From AA29 sp041481445 (GTDB lineage Bacteria; Acidobacteriota; Vicinamibacteria; Fen-336): 15,313 nucleotides of DNA. Under the pieces are notes generated by a model. It did not search any database. It worked only from the letters and a program-made list of their open reading frames with translations, and was not told where the DNA came from. Numbering within the stretch: the first letter of the stretch is position 1; each line of letters opens with the position of its first letter. This document shows positions 9,724-15,313 of the stretch, one piece after another. Made by a program: the position numbers and the translations under genes. The stretch lies in NCBI GenBank assembly GCA_041481445.1, contig JBGPBV010000159.1, positions 1 through 15,313 of the forward strand. Reading direction: 5' to 3'.

Positions 9724-10829
9724 GGCACCTCCTTCCCCGCGACCGCCGCCGGCGCCGCCGCGGACAGCGCCCGTCGCAGGCCGTCCAGGAGCGCGGCGTT
9801 CTCCGCTTCCGTGCCCACGGTGAGGCGCAAGCAACGGCTCAACCGTGGATAGGAGCTGACGTCGCGGACGAGCACGCCCTCCGCGTAGAGCGACTCGAAC
9901 ACGGCCCGGGGCTCGCGCGCTTCCAGCTCCACCAGGATGAAGTTCGCCCGCGACGGATACGCGCGCAGGCCGCGCAGGCGCTGGAGGTCGGCGAAGAGCG
10001 CGTCGCGCAGGCGGACGAGGCGGGCCACGTTCGCCTGGAGCTCGTCCGGCTCCTCCAGCGCGCCCAGGGCCGCGATCTGCGAGAAGAAGTTGACGTTGTA
10101 GGGCAGGCGCGCCTTGTCGACCTCGCGCACCAGCTCGGGCGAGGCCAGCAGGTAGCCCACGCGGAGGCCGGCCAGCGACATCGCCTTGGAGAAGGTGCGC
10201 AGGACGACCAGGTTCGCGTGCTCGGCCAGGAGCGGGACCACCGACTGGCCCGAGAACTCGTGGTAGGCCTCGTCGATGACCACGAGGCCGTCGCCCTCCG
10301 AGCACAGGCGGACGACGTCCTCGCGCGCGAGCAGGCCTCCGGTCGGGTTGTTGGGCGAGCACACGACGGTGACGCCCGCCTCGCGCTGCCGCCGTGCCTG
10401 CGAGAGGGCCTCGACGTCGTACTCCAGGTCCGGGCCGAGCGACACCCGCACCGGGTCGCCCCCGAGGATCGAGGTGAGCAGGGCGTAGAGCGTGAACGTG
10501 GGCTCCGGGATGACCACCCTGGTGCCCGCGCCGACGGTCACGAGCAGGAGCGCCTCGATCAGCTCGTTGGAGCCGTTGCCGGCGAGCACGCCGTCCGGCC
10601 GCCACCGCGCGGACCGCGCCAGCGCGGTCGTGAGCTCGCGCGGGTCGAACTCGGGGTACCGGCCCCAGGGCCGGGCCAGCACGCGTGCGAGCACGCGCCG
10701 CTTCATCGCCTCCGGCAGCTCGAACGGGTTCTCGTTCTGGTTGATCTTGATGGGGGCCTGGCGCGCGGCCAGCGTGTAGGCCTTGAGGGCGCGGACGGCG
10801 GGCTTGACGTGGCGCAGCGGATCGCTCAT
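9720..10829 (-). CDS. hisC: Histidinol-phosphate aminotransferase (HisC)
   Basis: HisC is a PLP fold-type I aminotransferase that makes histidinol phosphate from imidazole acetol phosphate and glutamate. It has 369 residues from ATG 10829-10827, with GAGGG about 6 bases upstream and only one base separating it from the hisD stop. Seen: the N-terminal INQNENPFELP, AGNGSNELI for PLP phosphate binding, the CSPNNPTGGLL loop, VVIDEAYHEFSG, and the PLP lysine Lys215 in RTFSKAMSLAGLRVGY, then the C-terminal RANFILVEL and LRLTVGT. HisC-type enzymes often also act on aromatic keto acids, which would be plausible next to trp and aro genes but is not shown here. Confidence 0.97.
   Translation of the reverse strand: MSDPLRHVKPAVRALKAYTLAARQAPIKINQNENPFELPEAMKRRVLARVLARPWGRYPEFDPRELTTALARSARWRPDGVLAGNGSNELIEALLLVTVGAGTRVVIPEPTFTLYALLTSILGGDPVRVSLGPDLEYDVEALSQARRQREAGVTVVCSPNNPTGGLLAREDVVRLCSEGDGLVVIDEAYHEFSGQSVVPLLAEHANLVVLRTFSKAMSLAGLRVGYLLASPELVREVDKARLPYNVNFFSQIAALGALEEPDELQANVARLVRLRDALFADLQRLRGLRAYPSRANFILVELEAREPRAVFESLYAEGVLVRDVSSYPRLSRCLRLTVGTEAENAALLDGLRRALSAAAPAAVAGKEVP
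9726..9734 (-). promoter_or_regulatory. Strong Shine-Dalgarno sequence for hisB
   Basis: On the minus strand the bases read AAGGAGGTG, ending just 2 bases before the hisB ATG (9723-9721), so the AGGAGG core is about 5 bases from the start codon. It lies inside the last codons of hisC. It is the best ribosome-binding match seen in the cluster, and it decides the ATG start over the internal GTG at codon 22. Confidence 0.75.
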
Positions 10830-10830
10830 G

Positions 10831-12120
10831 TCAGCCCTCGAACCTCGTGAGGACGCTCTGCGCGTGCCCGCGGAAGCCCTCCGCCTGGGCCACGCGCACG
10901 ACGTCCTCGGTGACGGCGGCCAGGCCGGCGCGGCTGAGGCGCACGCGGCTGTGGCGGCGCTGGAAGTCGCGGACGGAGAGGGGCGAGGCGTAGCGCGCGG
11001 CGCCCCCGGTGGGCAGCACGTGGTTCGGCCCGATTCCGTAGTCGCCCACCGCGACCGGCGACCACGGGCCTACGAACACCGCGCCGGCGACGATCCCCCG
11101 TGCGACCTTGTCCGCGCCGCGGGTCATCACCTCCGCGTGCTCCGGGGCCAAGGCGTTCACGGCGGCCACGCCGTCCTCCAGGCTCTCCACCCTCACGATC
11201 GCCCCCTGGAGCGCCAGGGCGCGCCGGGCGGCGCCGGAGTTGGCCACACCGGTCAGCCCGAGCGCGACCAGACGGGCCGCCTCCTCCGCCAGCGGAGCCG
11301 ACGTCGTCACCAGCACGACCGTCTCCTCGCCGCTGCCGTGCTCGGCCTGGGCGAGCAGGTCCGCCGCCACCCAGCCCGCGTCCGCGCTGTCGTCGGCCAG
11401 GATCGCGACCTCGCTGGGGCCCGCCTCGCGGTCGATGTCCACGCGGCCGCGCACCTGGCGCTTGGCCTCCGCCACGTAGGCGTTGCCCGGACCCGCGATC
11501 TTGTCCACTGCCGGCACCGTCCGCGTCCCGAAGGCGAGGGCGGCCACCGCCTGCGCCCCCCCCACCCGGATCACCCGGTCGGCCAGGCCGACCTCGACGA
11601 TCGCCGCCGCCACCGCCGGGCTCTTCTCCAGCGCGCGCGGCGGGGTGGCGATCCAGAGGTCGCGCACGCCCGCGGCCAGGGCGGGGATCGCGTTCATCAG
11701 CACCGACGACGGGTAGGCGCCCGCGCCGCCAGGCACGTAGAGGCCGGCGGAAGCGAGCGGCGTGACGACCTCCTCGACCACCGATCCCGGGCCCAGCCGC
11801 ACCCGGAAGCCGGGATCGAGCTGACGCCGGTGGAACGACTCGATGCGCGCGGCCATGGCGGCCAGCGCGCGCCGCAGCGGGCGGTCGGCGGCGGCGGCCA
11901 GCCGGCGGACCTCGGACGGGGCCATGCGGATCGCCGCCCGCCGCAGGCGCACGCCGTCGAGGCGGGCCGTCCAGCGCACGAGGGCGGCGTCGCCCTCGCG
12001 CTCGACGTCGGCGAGGATCCGCGCGACCGCGCGCGCGACCGCCGGCCGCGGCCGGTCCGCGCGCGGCACCGCGGCCAGGTACCGCGTCCACGCCGCCGTG
12101 CCGAACCGGATCTCCTTCAC
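10831..12120 (-). CDS. hisD: Histidinol dehydrogenase (HisD)
   Basis: HisD is the zinc enzyme that oxidises histidinol twice with NAD to give histidine, the last step. The chosen start is GTG 12120-12118, overlapping the hisG stop (GTGA), with CCGGAG about 9 bases upstream; this gives 429 residues, the standard length, whereas the longer open frame is a shadow of hisG and hisZ. Seen: GLYVPGGAGAYPSSVLMN at 127-143, VGGAQAVAALAFGT, the signature VDKIAGPGNAYVAEAKR, DREAGPSEV, zinc ligands Gln258 and His261 in LLAQAEHGS, catalytic Glu327-His328 in APEHAE, and the remaining zinc ligands Asp360 in VAVGDYGIGPNH and His419 near the C-terminus. Confidence 0.97.
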   Translation of the reverse strand: MKEIRFGTAAWTRYLAAVPRADRPRPAVARAVARILADVEREGDAALVRWTARLDGVRLRRAAIRMAPSEVRRLAAAADRPLRRALAAMAARIESFHRRQLDPGFRVRLGPGSVVEEVVTPLASAGLYVPGGAGAYPSSVLMNAIPALAAGVRDLWIATPPRALEKSPAVAAAIVEVGLADRVIRVGGAQAVAALAFGTRTVPAVDKIAGPGNAYVAEAKRQVRGRVDIDREAGPSEVAILADDSADAGWVAADLLAQAEHGSGEETVVLVTTSAPLAEEAARLVALGLTGVANSGAARRALALQGAIVRVESLEDGVAAVNALAPEHAEVMTRGADKVARGIVAGAVFVGPWSPVAVGDYGIGPNHVLPTGGAARYASPLSVRDFQRRHSRVRLSRAGLAAVTEDVVRVAQAEGFRGHAQSVLTRFEG

Positions 12121-12752
12121 GGCCGTGCTCCGGCCAGGGTGCCGACCGCCGCCGCCAGCGTCTCGATCAGGCGCCCGACCTCGTCCCGCCGCGCGTGGTA
12201 GCTGGCGCGGTTGACGATCAGGCGGGCGGACGACGCCGCGACCTCCTCCACCGGCTCCAGGCCGTTCTCCTCGAGCGTCCGTCCCGTCTCCACGACGTCC
12301 ACGATGCAGTCGGACAGGCCGAGGCCGGGCGCCAGCTCGACCGAGCCGGCCAGGCGCACCACCTCCACGGAGACGCCGCGCTCGAGGAAGTGCGCGCCGG
12401 CCACCCGCGGGTACTTGGTGGCCACGCGCAACGTGGACGAGCGCGCGTCGCGCTCCTGCCCACGAGGCCGCGCCACCACCAGGCGGCAGCGCCCGAAGCC
12501 GAGGTCGAGCGGCTCGTACACGTCGCTGCCCGTCTCGAGGAGGACGTCGCGGCCGGCGATGCCGCAGTCCGCCACGCCGTACTCGACGTAGGTCGGCACG
12601 TCCATGTCCTTGACGAAGAGGAACCGCAGGGAGTCGAGCGCGACCACCAGCCGCCGGCCGGGGTCGTCCGGGAAGGGCAGGCCGGCGCGGCGGAAAAGGG
12701 CCTCGGAGCCCGCCAGCAGCTTGCCCTTCGAGAGGGCGACGGTGAGGCTCAC
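12117..12752 (-). CDS. hisG: ATP phosphoribosyltransferase, short catalytic form (HisG-S)
   Basis: HisG condenses ATP with PRPP, the committed step of histidine synthesis. The start is GTG 12752-12750 (GTGA overlap with hisZ), with GGAGG about 4 bases upstream, giving 211 residues. This is the short form, which lacks the C-terminal ACT-like regulatory domain of the roughly 290-residue enzyme and depends on HisZ for activity and feedback control. Seen: LTVALSKGKL at the N-terminus, FVKDMDVPTYVEYGVADCGI, RVATKYPRVAGAHF, and the PRPP-binding loop SDCIVDVVETGRTL at 147-160. The adjacent upstream hisZ fits the short form exactly. Confidence 0.97.
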   Translation of the reverse strand: MSLTVALSKGKLLAGSEALFRRAGLPFPDDPGRRLVVALDSLRFLFVKDMDVPTYVEYGVADCGIAGRDVLLETGSDVYEPLDLGFGRCRLVVARPRGQERDARSSTLRVATKYPRVAGAHFLERGVSVEVVRLAGSVELAPGLGLSDCIVDVVETGRTLEENGLEPVEEVAASSARLIVNRASYHARRDEVGRLIETLAAAVGTLAGARP

Positions 12753-13870
12753 CGTGCCTCCGCGCCGCCGGCGGTGAAGCGGACGCGCGCGCCCGCGGCA
12801 CGGCGCGCCCGGGCCTGGGCCAGGGCGGAGCCGAGAGAGGCGCCGTCGATGCGCTCGGGCGCCACGCCGTCGTCCGCGGCCGTGGACTGCTGCCGGTCGA
12901 GCAGGAGGGCGACGCGGTCGAGGCCGAGCATGAATCCGACCGCGGGCATCGGCCGTCCGAAGCGGGCGAGCAGGGTGTCGTAGCGGCCGCCCCCGCCCAC
13001 CTCGAACCCGAGGCCGCGCGCGTAGACGCGGAACACGAGGCCCGTGTAGTAGTCGAGGCCGCGCACCTCCCCGAGGTCGATGGCCAGGCGGTCGCCGAGA
13101 CCGGCGGCGGCCAGCGCTTCCGCGACCTCGCGCAGCTCGCCCACCGCGCGCGCCGCCTCCGGACAGCACTCGAGCACGCGCGCCGCCTCCTCGAGCGACG
13201 CGCGGTCGCCGGCCAGGGTTCCGAGGCGCACGAGGGCGTCGGCGGCGGGACCGGAGGCGCGCGCGGCGGCGAGGAGGGCGCGCACACCGTCCGCGTCCTT
13301 GGCCTCCACCCGCTGTCCGAGCAGGTCGATGGCCGCCTCGTCGAGGCCCAGCGCGCGCACGAGCCCGTGGAACGCCCCCACGTGGCCGAGGGCCAGCACC
13401 CAGCCCTTGATACCGAGACGCTCCAGGCATTCGGCGGCCATGGCCAGGATCTCGGCGTCGGCGGCCCGGCCCCCGCCCAGGTGCTCGAGGCCCATCTGGT
13501 AGAGCTCGCTCTGGCGGCCGGCCTTGGGCGGCTCGTAGCGCAGGACCTCGCCCGAGTAATAGAGGCGGATGGGGGCGGGGCGATCGGCCAGCCGGCCGGC
13601 GGCGATCTTGGCCAGCAGGCTCGTGAAGTCCGGCCGCAGCGCGAGCAGGCTGCCGTCGCGCCCCACGAACGAGTACGTGCGCGCGGCCAGCCCCGGGGTG
13701 GCGAAGACGTCCGCGTAGTCGAACAGGGGCGGGATGATCTCCTCGTAGTCCCAGCCCTCGAACACGGAGACCACCGTCTCCTCGATCCGCCGGCGGCGGC
13801 GCGCCTCCGCCCCCACGAAGCACTGCACGCCGGGCGGGACCTGCACCAGCCGGTGGGAGGCGCCGTTCAT
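12749..13870 (-). CDS. hisZ: ATP phosphoribosyltransferase regulatory subunit (HisZ)
   Basis: HisZ is a catalytically inactive histidyl-tRNA-synthetase paralogue that forms a hetero-octamer with short HisG and binds histidine for feedback inhibition. It has 373 residues. Seen: the class II synthetase-like core with LRPDFTSLLAKIAA at 78-91 and RLYYSGEVLRYE (motif 2 region), SELYQMGLEHLG, the histidine-binding RGLDYYTG at 270-277, GGGGRYDTLLARFG and GFMLGLDRV. There is no room for the C-terminal anticodon-binding domain of a true HisRS (usual total above 410 residues), and short hisG follows directly, so HisZ is strongly preferred over HisS. The start ATG 13870-13868 has a modest GAGGA about 10 bases upstream and overlaps the stop of a small upstream ORF. 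Confidence 0.95.
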   Translation of the reverse strand: MNGASHRLVQVPPGVQCFVGAEARRRRRIEETVVSVFEGWDYEEIIPPLFDYADVFATPGLAARTYSFVGRDGSLLALRPDFTSLLAKIAAGRLADRPAPIRLYYSGEVLRYEPPKAGRQSELYQMGLEHLGGGRAADAEILAMAAECLERLGIKGWVLALGHVGAFHGLVRALGLDEAAIDLLGQRVEAKDADGVRALLAAARASGPAADALVRLGTLAGDRASLEEAARVLECCPEAARAVGELREVAEALAAAGLGDRLAIDLGEVRGLDYYTGLVFRVYARGLGFEVGGGGRYDTLLARFGRPMPAVGFMLGLDRVALLLDRQQSTAADDGVAPERIDGASLGSALAQARARRAAGARVRFTAGGAEAR

Positions 13871-14001
13871 GGAAGGCGTCCTCGCTCCGGCCCTGGCGTC
13901 ATCGAGGCGCCTCGCGCCGGATGAACCGGCGCTTCGGCGAGAAAAAGGAGAGCCTCCGCTGCGGAAAACGCGCGTCCTCGCTCCGCTGCGGAAAACGCCA
14001 T
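13867..14001 (-). CDS. Possible small bridging ORF, 44 codons, no recognised function
   Basis: I do not recognise this product. The ATG at 14001-13999 overlaps the stop of the E1-like gene as TGATG, and its TGA at 13869-13867 overlaps the hisZ start as ATGA, so it exactly fills the only sizeable gap in the operon. The peptide begins MAFSAAERGRAFSAAEALLF and continues with a proline/arginine-rich half; the hexapeptide AFSAAE occurs twice because the DNA contains a tandem repeat. It has a single histidine, so it is not a his attenuator leader. It could be a real small protein, a coupling ORF that hands ribosomes to hisZ, or chance, because open frames are common at this GC. No strong Shine-Dalgarno is seen for it. 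Confidence 0.3.
   Translation of the reverse strand: MAFSAAERGRAFSAAEALLFLAEAPVHPARGASMTPGPERGRLP
13876..13985. repeat. 14-bp direct repeat at both ends of the gap
   Basis: The plus-strand sequence GCGTCCTCGCTCCG occurs at 13876-13889 and again at 13972-13985. The second occurrence is the spacer plus the beginning of the second 18-bp repeat copy, so the gap looks built from duplicated pieces of one module. In the hisZ-proximal copy, the minus strand reads GAGGA and serves as the only visible candidate ribosome site for hisZ. Confidence 0.75.
13914..13932. repeat. Perfect inverted repeat (7-bp stem, 5-base loop) upstream of hisZ
   Basis: On the plus strand GCGCCGG is followed by ATGAA and then CCGGCGC, a perfect stem-loop. 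It lies about 45 bases before the hisZ start in the direction of transcription. It is not followed by a T run on either strand, so it is not a canonical intrinsic terminator. A 10-base palindrome, GAGGCGCCTC, sits next to it at 13904-13913. It could influence processing or translation of the transcript, but that is inference. Confidence 0.5.
13954..13998. repeat. Two direct copies of an 18-bp repeat, 27 bp apart, each with an internal palindrome
   Basis: On the plus strand CTCCGCTGCGGAAAACGC occurs at 13954-13971 and again, identically, at 13981-13998. Each copy contains the 11-base odd palindrome TCCGCTGCGGA. The period of 27 bases is a multiple of three, so in the small minus-strand ORF it is read as a nine-residue period with AFSAAE in each copy. 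The second copy abuts the stop codon of the E1-like gene. Confidence 0.85.
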
Positions 14002-15026
14002 CACGCCCCCACGTACTTCGCGTAGAGCGACCGCGCCTGCGCGGTGTCGCGCACGTTCTTGACGATGGCGCGCCCGTCGCGGAAGACGACCAGCTCGCCC
14101 TCCGGGACCACGAAGCGCACCAGGTGCTCGTTGGCGGCGCGCACCTCCGCCGCCGCCCCCAGCCGTCCGGCCAGGGCGGCCAGGTCCACCTCGGCCACGC
14201 GTCCCGGCCGCACCTGGACGGCGTCGCGCCCGCAGAGGACGGCGGAGGCGCCCGACGGTCCCGCCGCCGCGTAGTCGAACCGCCCGGCCGTGCAGGCGGG
14301 GCACCAGGGGGCGCGTTCGCGCAGGTCGAGTACGTCGAACTGCCCCTGCCACAGGTCGACGGTGACCAGGCCGGGCAGCAGGGCCTCCGTCCGGCCGGCC
14401 AGGAGCTTCAGGGCCTCGCCGGCCTGGATGCCCGCGATCACGTGCACGATGGGCGCGATGACGCCCGCGGTGTCGCAGGTCGGCCCGGAGCCGGGCGCCG
14501 GCCGCTCCTCGAGCAGGCAGCGCAGGCAGGGCGAGACCCCGGGCCGGATGAGCAGGGCCAGACCGTAGGAGCCCACGCAAGCGCCGTACACCCAGGGACG
14601 GCCCGCGCGCACGCACAGGTCGTTGAGGAGGAAGCGCGTCTCGAAGTTGTCGGTGCCGTCGAGCACGACGTCGGCCCCGGAGAGCAGGGGCTCCGCGTTG
14701 TCGGGGACGAGGTCGGTGACCACCCCCCGCACCTCGACCTCGGAGTTGAGGGCGCGCAGGTGCGTCTCCGCCGCCGCCGCCTTGGGCAGGCCGAGGGCCA
14801 CGTCCGCCTCGTCGAACAGCGACTGCCGCTGCAGGTTCGACTCCTCGACGAAGTCGCGGTCGATCACGGTGAGGGCGCCGACTCCCGCCCGCACCATCAT
14901 CTCGGAGAGGACGGAGCCGAGGGCGCCACAGCCGACCACGGCCACGCGCGCGCGCCGCAGCCGGGCCTGCCCGGCGCGGCCCAGGCCCGCGAACAGCTCC
15001 TGGCGCGAGTAGCGCGAGACGGTCAC
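14001..15026 (-). CDS. ThiF/MoeB-family E1-like adenylyltransferase with C-terminal extension
   Basis: Family members adenylate the C-terminal glycine of a ubiquitin-like sulfur carrier (ThiS, MoaD or similar). The protein has 341 residues from GTG 15026-15024, which overlaps the aroE stop (GTGA) and has two AGGAG boxes, the better one 8 bases upstream. Seen: the nucleotide loop GCGALGS (Gly32-Gly37), IDRDFVEESNLQRQ, Lys82, the catalytic Asp126 in LDGTDNFETR, zinc-type pairs Cys167/Cys170 and Cys242/Cys245, and Cys184 in TCDTAGVIAPIV, at the position of the sulfur-handling cysteine of E. coli ThiF. Residues about 255-341 form an extra C-terminal module with VLCGRDAVQVRP and ARSLYAKYVG, as I recall from Bacillus-type ThiF/MoeB proteins. 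No sulfur-carrier gene is visible nearby, so ThiF versus MoeB cannot be decided. Confidence 0.9.
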   Translation of the reverse strand: MTVSRYSRQELFAGLGRAGQARLRRARVAVVGCGALGSVLSEMMVRAGVGALTVIDRDFVEESNLQRQSLFDEADVALGLPKAAAAETHLRALNSEVEVRGVVTDLVPDNAEPLLSGADVVLDGTDNFETRFLLNDLCVRAGRPWVYGACVGSYGLALLIRPGVSPCLRCLLEERPAPGSGPTCDTAGVIAPIVHVIAGIQAGEALKLLAGRTEALLPGLVTVDLWQGQFDVLDLRERAPWCPACTAGRFDYAAAGPSGASAVLCGRDAVQVRPGRVAEVDLAALAGRLGAAAEVRAANEHLVRFVVPEGELVVFRDGRAIVKNVRDTAQARSLYAKYVGA

Positions 15027-15313
15027 GACTCCTGCTCCTGGGCCAGGAACAGCGCCGCCGACTTCATCGTGTCCACCGGCGCCTCCAGGCCCGTCCAGGT
15101 CTCGAACTGCGCGACGGCCTGCGCCAGCAGCATCTGGAGCCCGTCGATGGTCCGGCAGCCCGCGGCCGCGGCCTCGCGCAGGAAGCGCGTCTCCAGCGGG
15201 TCGTAGACCATGTCCAGCACGACGCTGCCCGGCCGGTGCAGCTCGGCGGGCAGCGGCGTCTCCTCCGCCGACTTGCCCGAGCCCACCGGGGTCGCGTTGA
15301 TGAGGATGTCCCA
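15023..15313 (-). CDS. aroE: Shikimate dehydrogenase (AroE), 3' part; 5' end outside window
   Basis: AroE reduces 3-dehydroshikimate to shikimate with NADPH on the route to chorismate, the substrate of TrpE. Only the last 96 residues are present, with the frame open to the window edge. Seen: DILINATPVG (the cofactor-side motif), then VVLDMVYDPLETRFLREA, and the C-terminal signature TIDGLQMLLAQAVAQFETWT with the conserved glutamine of the substrate site. The stop overlaps the start of the E1-like gene as GTGA, so the two are almost certainly cotranscribed. The NADP-binding Rossmann core and the catalytic lysine lie outside the window and cannot be checked. Confidence 0.95.
   Translation of the reverse strand, partial: WDILINATPVGSGKSAEETPLPAELHRPGSVVLDMVYDPLETRFLREAAAAGCRTIDGLQMLLAQAVAQFETWTGLEAPVDTMKSAALFLAQEQES
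15029..15039 (-). promoter_or_regulatory. Double Shine-Dalgarno for the E1-like gene
   Basis: The minus strand reads AGGAGCAGGAG within the last codons of aroE. The first AGGAG lies 8 bases from the GTG start, a good spacing; the second is too close. It supports GTG 15026-15024 as the start. Confidence 0.6.

Noticed and set aside
10783..12201. 472-codon plus-strand open frame antisense to hisD
   Set aside because: Composition-driven shadow; hisD has every catalytic and zinc residue on the other strand.
10831..13287. Apparent 818-residue HisD with a long N-terminal domain
   Set aside because: The extra part is a shadow of hisG and hisZ in another frame; the GTG at 12120 gives a standard HisD.
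12117..13823. Apparent 568-residue HisG fusion
   Set aside because: The upstream part is an out-of-frame reading of hisZ; GTG at 12752 overlaps the hisZ stop and gives the normal short HisG.
12749..13870. Histidyl-tRNA synthetase (HisS)
   Set aside because: Too short for the anticodon-binding domain and directly overlapped with a short HisG that requires HisZ.
13904..13932. Intrinsic terminator between the E1-like gene and hisZ
   Set aside because: The hairpin is GC-rich, but no T run follows it on either strand; the T-rich stretch precedes it in the direction of transcription.
13954..13998. CRISPR array or mobile-element ends
   Set aside because: Only two copies, 9-base spacer, no cas gene, transposase or flanking target duplication visible.
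13867..14001. Histidine attenuator leader peptide
   Set aside because: The small ORF has one histidine only, and there is no alternative hairpin set ending in a T run.
13869..15206. 445-codon plus-strand open frame antisense to the E1-like gene
   Set aside because: No motif, His/Gly/Arg-rich shadow; the minus-strand gene is unambiguous.

Overview
The window is one continuous block of minus-strand genes for amino acid biosynthesis. It comes from a very GC-rich bacterium: sampled 60-base stretches run from about 65% to about 87% G+C. Read in the direction of transcription, from the high-coordinate end to the low, the order is aroE (3' part), a ThiF/MoeB-like E1 adenylyltransferase, an optional 44-codon small ORF, hisZ, hisG, hisD, hisC, hisB, hisH, hisA, hisF, hisIE, trpE, trpG, trpD, trpC-trpF fusion, trpB and trpA (5' part). 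All 17 recognised genes could be assigned from motifs. I see no tRNA, rRNA, CRISPR array, insertion sequence or phage gene, and no gene-free stretch longer than 130 bases.

Region by region: 15313-14001 holds the end of the shikimate dehydrogenase gene and the E1-like gene. 14000-13871 is the only real gap; it contains short direct repeats, a perfect hairpin and a small ORF that would bridge the two flanking genes. 13870-6323 is a compact nine-gene histidine operon, with the short-form HisG plus HisZ regulatory subunit arrangement and a fused HisIE. 6326-1 is a tryptophan operon in the classical E-G-D-C(F)-B-A order with TrpC and TrpF fused. All seven Trp enzyme functions are present. The His pathway is complete except for histidinol-phosphate phosphatase, because HisB here is the dehydratase only.

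The genes are packed unusually tightly. Of 16 junctions between recognised genes, 13 are 4-base stop/start overlaps (ATGA or GTGA), one has a 1-base gap, one a 4-base gap, and one a 130-base gap that the small ORF would close. All 16 visible stops of the recognised genes are TGA. Of the 16 visible starts, 10 are ATG and 6 are GTG. The trpE start lies inside the last codons of hisIE, so there is no room for a tryptophan promoter or leader directly in front of trpE. Control is therefore probably upstream of this window plus feedback inhibition, through the tryptophan-binding LLES motif of TrpE and the HisZ-HisG complex. Both branches draw on PRPP (HisG, TrpD) and glutamine (HisH, TrpG), and AroE feeds chorismate to TrpE.

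The organism cannot be fixed from the sequence alone. Very high GC, frequent GTG starts, HisZ plus short HisG, and a joined his-trp cluster would fit a GC-rich environmental lineage such as Rokubacteria/NC10 or a deltaproteobacterium-like group, but this is a weak inference. I did not find a new defence or mobile system. The features most worth a second look are the his-trp-aroE coupling, the E1-like gene placed inside it, and the repeat-containing small ORF in the only gap.
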